DNA of 15,075 nt from JADCCX01 sp031378805 (GTDB taxonomy: Bacteria; Pseudomonadota; Alphaproteobacteria; Rhizobiales; Beijerinckiaceae). The position numbers and the translations under genes were made by a program. The stretch covers positions 1 to 15,075 of the forward strand of contig JANNEO010000079.1 of the NCBI GenBank assembly GCA_031378805.1, written 5' to 3'. Positions 7,512-14,239 of the stretch are shown here, in pieces. The notes under the pieces are model-generated. The model was not told the origin of the DNA, ran no database searches, and worked only from the letters and a program-made list of their open reading frames with translations. Position 1 is the first letter of the stretch, and the number at the start of each line of letters is the position of its first letter.

Positions 7512-7821
7512 GGGAAAACCCTGTTCCTTTCTTCTGAACGCTTCCGCTGATGTGCGGGGCAGGCTCACCCTTGCGATGCGATCCCGACCGGACGACGACG
7601 GATCGAAGGCAGAATAGTGGCCAGACTCCCTTTCGGCAGTACGAACGTAAAAAGTTTAAACGGTTGGGATGAACAGGGGTTTAAGGACACGAAGGCTGCG
7701 TCAGTCCAACGATCATTCCAGAGCAATCAATTCAGGAGATCATTTTTCTCCACAACGTTTACAGCCTGTTTACGCCTCAGCTCCAGACTGCACCAATTCG
7801 ATACACTGATTTGGAATCCTG
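7512..7821. other. Regulatory spacer between the small divergent gene and the sigma54 activator
   Basis: This 310-bp stretch shows no convincing gene. It is AT-richer toward the activator gene. It contains the palindrome GTTTAAAC (7654-7661), a GGAGA-N7-TCTCC inverted repeat (7735-7751), and a direct repeat of GTTTAC at 7757-7762 and 7768-7773. The direct repeat has an 11-bp period, as seen for response-regulator binding sites, and lies 49-65 bases before the ATG at 7822. No -24/-12 sigma54 promoter was found in it. Confidence 0.4.
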
Positions 7822-9336
7822 ATGCCCATAACGATCCTGATAGCAGATGACGATCCGATCCAGCGCCGGCTCCTCACCGAAATGGTGAAGCGGGCGGGCT
7901 ATGACCCGATTGCGGTCGAAAGTGGCGAACTCGCAATCAAGCAGATCGAGAAGGGTGAGCCGCGCATCGACTTGCTTGTGCTCGATCTCGTGATGCCTGA
8001 TCTCGATGGCATGGGTGTGCTGGGTCGCTTGCGGGACATGGACCTGGCGCTGCCGGTGATTGTCCAGACGGCACATGGCTCGATCGAAACCGTCATCTCC
8101 GCCATGCGCGCCGGGGCCACCGATTTCGTGGTCAAGCCTGTGGGTGCCGAGCGCCTGCAGATATCCATCAAGAACGCCCTGCGCGTTGATGCGCTCGAAG
8201 GCGAGTTGCGCAGGGTCAACCGCCGCACCGCCAACACGCTGACCTTCCGCGATCTCGTGACCCGCTCACCAGACATGGAGCGCGTCATCCGTCTGGGCGA
8301 GCGCACGGCCAAATCGGCTATTCCTGTTCTGCTCGAAGGTGAATCTGGCGTCGGCAAGGAAGTCATCGCCCGCGCCATTCAGGGCAGTTCAGACCGTCGT
8401 GGTAAAGCCTTTGTCACTGTCAATTGCGGCGCGATTCCCTCCAATCTCGTCGAAAGCATCCTCTTCGGCCACGAGAAGGGCTCCTTCACCGGCGCGATGG
8501 ACCGCCACATCGGCAAATTCGTCGAGGCCAATCACGGTACGCTGTTCCTGGACGAGATTGGCGAGTTGCCGCTCGACGCCCAGGTAAAGCTGCTGCGTGC
8601 GATCCAGGAGGGTGAAGTTGAGCCTGTCGGCGGCAAGAAATCGGTCAAGGTTGATATCCGCATCATCTCGGCCACCAACCAGAACCTGATCGAACTGGTG
8701 AAACAAGGCCGCTTCCGCGAAGACCTCTATTATCGCCTCAACGTCTTCCCGATCTCGATTCCGCCGCTACGCCAGCGCCGCGACGATATCCCCGATCTCG
8801 CCCGGCGCTTTCTGGCGCGTTTTGCGGCAGAAGAAGGCCGCACCATCCGTGGCATCGGGGCCGAGGCGATGGCGCTGATCACCCGCTACGACTGGCCGGG
8901 CAATGTCCGTCAGCTCGAAAACGCCATGTTCCGGGCGGTCGTGCTCAGCGAGGGCGACGAACTGACGATTGCGGAATTCCCGCAGATCGCCACGCATGTC
9001 GACGGTTTCGAACTGCGCATTCCATCAGCACCCGTGCTTGTGCCGGGTCAACCCCAGCAGATGCGCACAGTCCGCGAGATCGTGCAGGTGCCGGTGGAAG
9101 ACCCCAACGCGCTGAAGCTGGTGGATGCCACCGGCGACATGCGCAAGCTCGATGATATCGAGCGCGAGGCGATCCGCTTCGCAATCCAGCATTACCGCGG
9201 GCAGATGTCCAAGGTGGCCCGCAAGCTGTCGATCGGGCGTTCGACGCTGTATCGGAAGCTGAAGGATCTGGGGCTGGAGGATGCGCTGGTGGCAGAGGGC
9301 GCGGATCAGGAGAACTGGGGTAACGAGGCGGCTTGA
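7822..9336 (+). CDS. Sigma54-dependent response regulator (NtrC family)
   Basis: The 504-residue protein has three parts. Residues 1-120 are a receiver domain with acidic Asp9/Asp10, phospho-acceptor Asp55 in LLVLDLVMPDLDG, Thr83 and Lys105. Residues about 145-375 are a sigma54-activating AAA+ domain with Walker A GESGVGKE (173-180), Walker B LFLDEIGE (241-248), arginine-finger region GRFREDLYYRL (296-306) and WPGNVRQLEN. A linker of about 60 residues leads to a Fis-type helix-turn-helix (about 450-490, SKVARKLSIGRSTLYRKLK). It should remodel RNA polymerase-sigma54 once phosphorylated. The sigma54-contact loop reads GSFTGA (220-225) rather than GAFTGA. No sensor kinase lies beside it, so its signal and targets are unknown. 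GGA seven bases before the ATG supports the start. Confidence 0.95.
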   Translation: MPITILIADDDPIQRRLLTEMVKRAGYDPIAVESGELAIKQIEKGEPRIDLLVLDLVMPDLDGMGVLGRLRDMDLALPVIVQTAHGSIETVISAMRAGATDFVVKPVGAERLQISIKNALRVDALEGELRRVNRRTANTLTFRDLVTRSPDMERVIRLGERTAKSAIPVLLEGESGVGKEVIARAIQGSSDRRGKAFVTVNCGAIPSNLVESILFGHEKGSFTGAMDRHIGKFVEANHGTLFLDEIGELPLDAQVKLLRAIQEGEVEPVGGKKSVKVDIRIISATNQNLIELVKQGRFREDLYYRLNVFPISIPPLRQRRDDIPDLARRFLARFAAEEGRTIRGIGAEAMALITRYDWPGNVRQLENAMFRAVVLSEGDELTIAEFPQIATHVDGFELRIPSAPVLVPGQPQQMRTVREIVQVPVEDPNALKLVDATGDMRKLDDIEREAIRFAIQHYRGQMSKVARKLSIGRSTLYRKLKDLGLEDALVAEGADQENWGNEAA

Positions 9337-9417
9337 AAGCGCAGCAGGGCTTGACGTCCTGCGCCATGCCGCAATTCGGATACTTCAGAATTATCAGCAA
9401 AAGGGTCTGGGTGCGCG

Positions 9418-9930
9418 TTATCGACGTCGGCGAGGCGGGTTAAGGTCTTTAAGCACTTGCGGAAGTCTCGTTGCATATTGCGCAACTGTCTGACCGGGAT
9501 ATGCCGGAGTTGGTTGGGTTCCGATGGAAGGGGCATTTTTTTTCGGTTTTTTCGTTGCCTTTGCTGCCTTCGGCGGAGGGTCGATTATGTCGAGCGAACT
9601 CCTGCGCTTCTTGCGTTGCTTAGGAGAGCAGGCCGAAATTACAAAGTCTGCACTGCAGTCTCCGCCGAAATGGTTCATTAAGGCGAGCGAGCTTTTGAGT
9701 GCGCGGGAGGCGATCTCCAAACCTTCAGGGCTATTTGGAGAGATTCGACGTTGGCCTTCTGGCCGCTTGATAATTCGTTGAATGACTTTCGCAGGTGGTG
9801 CGTCGGGAAAATAATCCAAAACGCGACTCTGCGGCCTACCGATGCCTCTTGTACTAACGGGACCGTCCGAGCCAACCTCACTAGTCCGCGTTCGCATGTA
9901 ACGGTTATGATGGTTCATCCGCCGAGCCAT
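9418..9930 (-). CDS. Orphan, strongly basic hypothetical protein
   Basis: I do not recognise this gene. The 170-residue product begins MARRMNHHNRYMRTRTSE. It has a middle part that may fold (VLDYFPDAPPAKVIQRI and LEIASRALKSSLALMNHFGG), then a Lys/Pro/Ala-rich linker (KAAKATKKPKKNAP), and ends PQVLKDLNPPRRRR. It is very rich in arginine and lysine throughout, which would suit nucleic-acid binding, but no domain is visible. I chose the ATG at 9930 because GGAG lies eight bases upstream; ATGs at 9936 and 10005 are in frame. Codon use differs from neighbours, with many A- or T-ending codons such as AGT, ACA, AGA, TTA and ATA, which suggests horizontal origin. It converges on the sigma54 activator gene with an 81-bp gap. 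A noncoding explanation remains possible. Confidence 0.42.
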   Translation of the reverse strand: MARRMNHHNRYMRTRTSEVGSDGPVSTRGIGRPQSRVLDYFPDAPPAKVIQRIIKRPEGQRRISPNSPEGLEIASRALKSSLALMNHFGGDCSADFVISACSPKQRKKRRSSLDIIDPPPKAAKATKKPKKNAPSIGTQPTPAYPGQTVAQYATRLPQVLKDLNPPRRRR

Positions 9931-10172
9931 CGCCATTTCTCCGGTTGCAGCTTCCGCTGACGCTTTGTCAGTTTCGTACAGTTTTCTCGACAATAAATGC
10001 GGCAAGTTCTGACATTAGATACAATAGCCTGAATTCCCAAATGAAAGTGGATATTATTCCAATTTATCCAGATTTCTTTCCCAGCATGGCGCTTCCGCTT
10101 GTCCACCGTCACTACAACGTCGTCTCGTGCAGTCGATGCCATTCCCTCAGTGCAGATTCGAGGAAGGCAAAC
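9931..10172. other. AT-rich spacer upstream of the orphan gene
   Basis: This 242-bp stretch is the least GC-rich part of the window and holds no gene I can support. Short open frames on both strands lack ribosome sites and family resemblance. GGATATTATTCC (10049-10060) followed by AATTTATCC (10061-10069) resembles the operator-like palindrome upstream of the S24 repressor gene. No tRNA, direct repeat or integrase remnant was seen at the edges. Confidence 0.35.
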
Positions 10173-10778
10173 TCATAGATCGTCCAGCTTGACCCTGATG
10201 GCACGTTCCCCGTTGCGTGCATCGGCAATGACGTTCATCTCGGTATCTTCCAGACGTTCAGTCATGGCCTCATAGCCCGCCGCCTCGCCCACCCCCAGCA
10301 CCATCGGCGCATGCCCCGTTGCCTCCAGAAACCGCAGCAGATCGGCCCATGAAATACCCGTCGTCATGGTATTCACCAGCGGATGTCCGTTGATGCGATC
10401 ATAAGCTTTCAACCGCTCGTCCAGAATCATCGTTACGCGGCCGCCCGTGTCATTGATCACGGCGAAAGCCGTGACGGAACCCGGCGTGACGCCCAAATGC
10501 TCCAGCATCAGCTCCGCGCTGCCAAATGACAGCCGTCCTGATCCGCCGATATCCTCATGCAGGCGCTTGAGATCAATATGTGTACTTTCAACCGCCGTGA
10601 CCAGGAAAAGCTTGCCCTTCTTGTCCTTCAGGAACAGGTTCTTGGTATGCGCCCCCACGATTTCGCCGCGCAGTTCCTTCGACTGTTCGACCGTGAACAG
10701 GGCAGGGTGATGGATTGTCTCATGGGTGATGCCCATGGAATCGAAGGTGGCGAGGAGAGATTCGGGCGTGTGGGGCAT
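10173..10778 (-). CDS. Prolyl-tRNA editing protein (ProX/PrdX, YbaK/EbsC family) with C-terminal tail
   Basis: This free-standing editing enzyme should hydrolyse alanine mis-attached to tRNA-Pro. The family body covers residues 1 to about 160: HPALFTVEQS (24-33), GAHTKNLFLKD (42-52) with the conserved lysine Lys46, KLFLV, SGRLSFGSAELMLEHLGVTPGSV, FAVIND (105-110), HPLVNT (132-137) and LLRFLEATGH (147-156). Family members I know end near this point, at about 165 residues. Here about 38 further residues follow (EAAGYEAMTERLEDTE, then a part ending RVKLDDL), whose role is unknown. The ATG at 10778 lies 28 bases after the DnaJ stop, so co-transcription is likely. The ribosome site is weak. Confidence 0.92.
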   Translation of the reverse strand: MPHTPESLLATFDSMGITHETIHHPALFTVEQSKELRGEIVGAHTKNLFLKDKKGKLFLVTAVESTHIDLKRLHEDIGGSGRLSFGSAELMLEHLGVTPGSVTAFAVINDTGGRVTMILDERLKAYDRINGHPLVNTMTTGISWADLLRFLEATGHAPMVLGVGEAAGYEAMTERLEDTEMNVIADARNGERAIRVKLDDL

Positions 10779-10806
10779 GGTTAGCTCAGGCAGAACGGAG
10801 GAGAGT

Positions 10807-11727
10807 TCAGCCTTTCCGCTGCCGCATCAGCGCCGTCAACTCCGGATCGGGCACAACTGGCAGCGCAATCTCGATCACCGCGTAAAGATCACCCGGCTGC
10901 TCCTTGCCCGGCAGGCCCTTGCCTTTGAGACGAAAAGTGCGTCCGCTTGAGGTCATGGGCTGGATGCCGATCTCGGCATTGCCGTCGAGGGTCGGCACCA
11001 TCACCGGACCGCCGAGCACGGCATCAGCCAGAGGCACGGGGATGCGCACGCGCAGGTCGCGTCCTTCCACGGTGAAGCGCTCGTGCGGCGCAATGCGGAT
11101 CGTCAGCATGGCATCGCCCGCTTCGCCGCCTGTGGGCGAGGAATAGCCCTGTCCACGCAGCCTGACAGTCATGCCGTCGGTCAACGCCTTGGGGATAGCC
11201 ACCTCAAGATCGCGGCCTGTGGGCAGGGCCACGCGCTTGGATTGCCCGGCGGCAATTTCCTCCAGGGTCACGGACATGGTCACATTGGCATCGGCACCGG
11301 GCTGCGCCCGAGCCCGCTGCGCGCCGGGATTGCGCGAACGCTCCGCTGTTTCGCCGAACATGCGCCCGAAAATATCGGATGCGTCGAAGCCACCGGCCCC
11401 CGGCTGCGGACCACCGGCCTTGCCGCCCCCCATGTTGCGGAAATGCCGGAAGAGATCGTCAGGCGAAGGTCCGCCGGAGTTGCCGAAGCCTTCGAAACCC
11501 TTGGGTTTGCCGTCCGGACCGATTTCGCCCCGGTCGAACTGCGCGCGCTTGGCCCCATCGCCCAGAATTTCATAGGCCGAGTTCAACTCGGAGAAGCGCT
11601 CCTGTGCGCGCGGATCATCGCGGTTCCGGTCAGGATGATGCTGCTTGGCGGCACGGCGAAAGGCTTTCTTGACCTCGGCCTCGCTGGCACCTTTCGGCAC
11701 GCCGAGCACGTCATAGGGATTGCGCAT
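10807..11727 (-). CDS. DnaJ-class co-chaperone without zinc finger (CbpA/DjlA-like)
   Basis: The 306-residue protein has an N-terminal J domain (about 3-66) with the Hsp70-stimulating His31-Pro32-Asp33 in KQHHPDRN. A Gly/Phe/Pro-rich stretch (72-125) follows, then two C-terminal substrate-binding beta domains (about 147-290; VTLEEIAAG near 153 and LRGQGY near 190). The four CxxCxGxG zinc modules of true DnaJ are missing, so this is the CbpA class. I placed the start at the ATG at 11727, directly before NPYDVLGV, with GGAG 11 bases upstream; an upstream ATG at 11805 would add 26 unrelated residues. It lies between the lipoprotein gene (103-bp gap) and the tRNA-editing gene (28-bp gap). Confidence 0.94.
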   Translation of the reverse strand: MRNPYDVLGVPKGASEAEVKKAFRRAAKQHHPDRNRDDPRAQERFSELNSAYEILGDGAKRAQFDRGEIGPDGKPKGFEGFGNSGGPSPDDLFRHFRNMGGGKAGGPQPGAGGFDASDIFGRMFGETAERSRNPGAQRARAQPGADANVTMSVTLEEIAAGQSKRVALPTGRDLEVAIPKALTDGMTVRLRGQGYSSPTGGEAGDAMLTIRIAPHERFTVEGRDLRVRIPVPLADAVLGGPVMVPTLDGNAEIGIQPMTSSGRTFRLKGKGLPGKEQPGDLYAVIEIALPVVPDPELTALMRQRKG

Positions 11728-11830
11728 CGCTGGCAGGACTCCGGAAACGAACAGTTCATATGCAGTATGTGGGAAATCCAGAGTTATTTCGCAACTGCCA
11801 GGCAAGTTAATGGAGGAACAGACGAACCGG

Positions 11831-12367
11831 TTAGACCGGCTTCTTCCACGCCGTCACATCCTTGATCGCCCATTCCGTGGCGCTTGCCCTGCACGCGTTG
11901 CCCTGGAACCAGAGATCAGGCTCCTTCAGCGAAACCATCGCCACGAAGCTGCGGCAAATATCGTCCTTGATCAGGAATGGATTGCCTGTCGCAGCAAAAG
12001 AGCCTTTGTTGCCGCTGTCCGCATTGTCCCAGCCCACATGGCCGCCATTGCCCTGCGGATCGAGCGCCGTGGCCATGGCTGCACGGGCGCGGCGCCAGTC
12101 TTCCTCGTCGAGCTTGGGAGAAAATGGCGAAACCTGGCCCGGTGGCAAGGCGATTTCTTTGGGTGGTCGCGGCGCGATGGAGCCAGTCGTGATGTCGGAA
12201 TCGGCGGCAACAGCGCTGGCCGGAGCCCGCTCGAAAGGCATCGTGATGCTGCATCCGGCTGCAAGAAGCGCGAATGCGCCAAGGCAAGCCCCTTTCAGAG
12301 ACTTGGCTGTTGCGCCATATACGCCGTGAGCTAAAACGCCACTCGCCACGGATTTACCCCAACTCAT
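11831..12367 (-). CDS. RT0821/Lpp0805-type surface lipoprotein
   Basis: The 178-residue product carries a lipobox LLAAGC with Cys39 as the lipidated residue, so the mature protein should sit in the outer envelope. The part after residue 85 fits the 17-kDa-antigen-like RT0821/Lpp0805 domain: ATALDPQGNGG, WDNADSGNKGSF, ICRSFVAMV, FQGNACR and the closing AIKDVTAWKKP. Between lipobox and domain is a low-complexity linker with ITTGSI and a proline stretch. The function of the family is not known. The 38-residue signal region is long; the ATG at 12367 has only a weak TGAG site, and a GTG six codons in is an alternative. It diverges from pdxH with only 31 bp between the starts, so its promoter must overlap that of pdxH. 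Confidence 0.8.
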   Translation of the reverse strand: MSWGKSVASGVLAHGVYGATAKSLKGACLGAFALLAAGCSITMPFERAPASAVAADSDITTGSIAPRPPKEIALPPGQVSPFSPKLDEEDWRRARAAMATALDPQGNGGHVGWDNADSGNKGSFAATGNPFLIKDDICRSFVAMVSLKEPDLWFQGNACRASATEWAIKDVTAWKKPV

Positions 12368-12398
12368 ACTCAGCCATCAGTGTGCCAGAGGACCGTTA

Positions 12399-13001
12399 AT
12401 GTTCAGTGACTTCACCCACAGCACACATCCATTTTCCTTGTTCGAGGAATGGTTTGCCGAAGCCAAGGCCTCGGAAATCAATGATCCGCACGCCATGGCA
12501 TTGGCAACGGCCGATGCTACGGGTCTGCCCGATGTCCGCGTGGTGCTGATGAACGGCTACGACCACAGCGGCTTCGTCTTCTACACCCACATGACCGGCA
12601 CCAAGGGTCGGCAGCTCGCCACCAACATGCAGGCCGGACTGGTGTTCCACTGGAAGAGCCTGAAGCGGCAGGTGCGCGTGCGCGGCCCCGTCGAGTTCGT
12701 CACAGCCGCGCAGGCCGATGCCTATTTCGCCTCGCGTCCACGCGACAGCCAGATCGGTGCCTGGGCCAGCTTGCAATCGCAACCGCTGGACGCACGCGCT
12801 ACTTTCGAGGAACGGATCGCGGCAGTGCGCTCACAGCACGAGGGCAAGGATATCCCCCGTCCTCCACACTGGACGGGGTATCGCGTGCGTCCACTGGAGA
12901 TCGAATTCTGGCATGACCGTCCGTTCCGCTTGCATGACCGCATTGTGTTTCGGCGCGAGACGCCGGAAGGTGAATTCTCGAAAACGAGGCTCTATCCCTG
13001 A
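12399..13001 (+). CDS. pdxH: Pyridoxamine/pyridoxine 5'-phosphate oxidase
   Basis: PdxH oxidises pyridoxine or pyridoxamine 5'-phosphate to pyridoxal 5'-phosphate with FMN. The 200 residues match the family end to end at a constant offset of 20 from Escherichia coli numbering. Arg47, Tyr109, Arg113, Ser117 (RPRDSQIGAWAS), Gln91 (KRQV) and the catalytic RLH at 177-179 are all present, as is the TRLYP C-terminus. Two positions depart from the norm: Asn52 stands where E. coli has phosphate-binding Lys72, and Thr68 stands where it has FMN-binding Arg88 (TGTKG for SRK). AGAGGA six bases before the ATG supports the start. It heads the plus-strand cluster with the SDR gene 24 bases on. Confidence 0.95.
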   Translation: MFSDFTHSTHPFSLFEEWFAEAKASEINDPHAMALATADATGLPDVRVVLMNGYDHSGFVFYTHMTGTKGRQLATNMQAGLVFHWKSLKRQVRVRGPVEFVTAAQADAYFASRPRDSQIGAWASLQSQPLDARATFEERIAAVRSQHEGKDIPRPPHWTGYRVRPLEIEFWHDRPFRLHDRIVFRRETPEGEFSKTRLYP

Positions 13002-13025
13002 GTCTCCATAGAAAGTGTGTTGCCA

Positions 13026-13805
13026 ATGGGTATGCCGCCAATGAACATTCCGGTGACCGAGGCTGGCAAGCGGCCGGTGATGCTGCTGACGGGCGCGTCA
13101 CGCGGCATCGGCCATGCAACGGTCAAGGTTTTCGCCAAGGCAGGCTGGCGCATCCTATCGTGCTCGCGGCAGGCGTTTTCAGACAAATGCCCGTGGCCAT
13201 CGGGTGCGGATGATCATGTCCAGATCAACCTTGAGGATCCGGTCGACACGATGCGTGGCATCACCGAAATCAAGAGACGCCTCCAGATCGAGGGGGGCAA
13301 GCTGAACGCACTGGTGAACAACGCGGGGATTTCGCCCAAATCGCCAGATGGCAGGCGCATGGGCGCTGCCAACACCGACTTCAACGACTGGCACCGCGTC
13401 TTCCAGGTCAATTTCTTCGCGCCAATCATGCTGGCCCGCGGCCTTCTCGATGAGTTGGAGGCTGCGAAAGGCTCGATCGTCAACGTCACCTCGATCGCAG
13501 GAGGGCGCGTCCATCCCTTCGCTGGAGCCGCCTATGCGACATCGAAAGCGGCTCTTGCTGCGTTGACCCGCGAAATGGCGTCGGATTTCGGCTCTCACGG
13601 CATCCGTGTCAATTCGATTTCACCAGGTGAAATCGACACGTCGATCCTGTCTCCCGGTACCGACAAGATCGTCGAAAGCCAGATCCCGATGCGACGCCTG
13701 GGCACCACGGAAGAGGTGGCGAAAGCCATCATGTTCCTGTGTACCGAGCAGTCGTCTTACGTGAACGGGGCGGAACTGCACATCAATGGCGGGCAGCACG
13801 TGTGA
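13026..13805 (+). CDS. Short-chain dehydrogenase/reductase (SDR)
   Basis: This 259-residue classical SDR has the cofactor loop TGASRGIG (22-29), NNAG (98-101), Asn129, Ser156 (VTSIAG), and the YATSK pair Tyr170/Lys174. SPGEIDTSIL (near 205) and the closing VNGAELHINGG (near 245) follow. Ser47-Arg48 at the end of the second strand favours NADPH over NADH. The substrate is unknown. The CPWPSGADDH and NFFAPIMLARGL segments match a group I associate with Hyphomicrobiales. The start is ambiguous: ATG at 13026 (GAAAG ten bases upstream), 13032 or 13041 all precede the domain. It lies 24 bases after pdxH and its stop overlaps the Nudix GTG. Confidence 0.93.
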   Translation: MGMPPMNIPVTEAGKRPVMLLTGASRGIGHATVKVFAKAGWRILSCSRQAFSDKCPWPSGADDHVQINLEDPVDTMRGITEIKRRLQIEGGKLNALVNNAGISPKSPDGRRMGAANTDFNDWHRVFQVNFFAPIMLARGLLDELEAAKGSIVNVTSIAGGRVHPFAGAAYATSKAALAALTREMASDFGSHGIRVNSISPGEIDTSILSPGTDKIVESQIPMRRLGTTEEVAKAIMFLCTEQSSYVNGAELHINGGQHV

Positions 13806-14239
13806 GCAAACCGCTTCCACTGCCCCGGCCGATGCTCGCGGCCTCTGTCGGCGTTTTCCGCGAGGGCAGGGTGTTGATCGGCGAGCGTCTGGTGGAGCCT
13901 GCGAAAGGCCTGTTCACCTTTCCCGGCGGCAGGGTGGAGCTGGGCGAAACGCTGGCTGATGCTGCCTTGCGCGAGTTGCTTGAAGAGGTCGGTGTCACGG
14001 CTGAGATCGTTGGCTTCGTCGATCATGTCGAAACAGTCGTGCGCGGCAGCGATGGCGCACCGATGTTCCATGCCGTGGTCTGTGCCTTTGCCGCGCGATG
14101 GGTTTCGGGTGAGCCGCAGTCTTCCGCCGAGATCGGCCAGACCATCTGGGCCCGCCCGGAGGATGTGGCACGTTGGCCAACGACGCGGGGCTTGCCTGCC
14201 ATCGTCGCCAAGGCGCAGCGGCTGATCGAGGCAGCGTGA
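13802..14239 (+). CDS. Nudix hydrolase
   Basis: The 145-residue product contains a complete Nudix box from Gly43 to Val65 (GRVELGETLADAALRELLEE, then VGV), whose glutamates bind the metal that activates water for pyrophosphate cleavage. The flanking strands LAASVGVFREGRVLIGER and GLFTFPGG are typical of small ADP-ribose or nucleotide pyrophosphatases, but the substrate cannot be told from sequence. Start: a GTG at 13802 overlaps the SDR stop (GTGTGA), which implies translational coupling; an ATG at 13832 (MLAASVGVF) is an alternative. Its stop in turn overlaps the next gene's ATG (TGATG), so three genes are chained by overlaps. Confidence 0.94.
   Translation: MSKPLPLPRPMLAASVGVFREGRVLIGERLVEPAKGLFTFPGGRVELGETLADAALRELLEEVGVTAEIVGFVDHVETVVRGSDGAPMFHAVVCAFAARWVSGEPQSSAEIGQTIWARPEDVARWPTTRGLPAIVAKAQRLIEAA

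Noticed and set aside
7746..7754. TTCTCCACA as a DnaA box upstream of the sigma54 activator.
   Set aside because: It breaks the TTWTNCACA consensus at the third base and stands alone.
9715..9740. CTCCAAA/TTTGGAG stem-loop as a possible terminator or structured RNA.
   Set aside because: It has a 13-base loop, no T-run on either side, and lies inside the orphan coding frame.
9524..9781. An 85-residue plus-strand frame starting MEGAFFFGFFVAFAAFGGG that looks like a membrane protein.
   Set aside because: The hydrophobic start is the complement of the Lys/Pro-rich part of the minus-strand orphan gene, and no ribosome site precedes it. The minus-strand reading is longer and has GGAG at good spacing.
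9915..10142. A 75-residue minus-strand frame rich in Lys, Arg and Trp upstream of the orphan gene.
   Set aside because: Its purine-rich GAGGGA directly touches the ATG with no spacing, the sequence matches nothing known, and it lies in AT-rich spacer.
11730..11801. CTGGCAG/CTGCCAG inverted repeat that would pair near the DnaJ start codon, suggesting an RNA thermometer.
   Set aside because: Only seven pairs across a 58-base loop; a match of this size is expected by chance in a 100-bp spacer.
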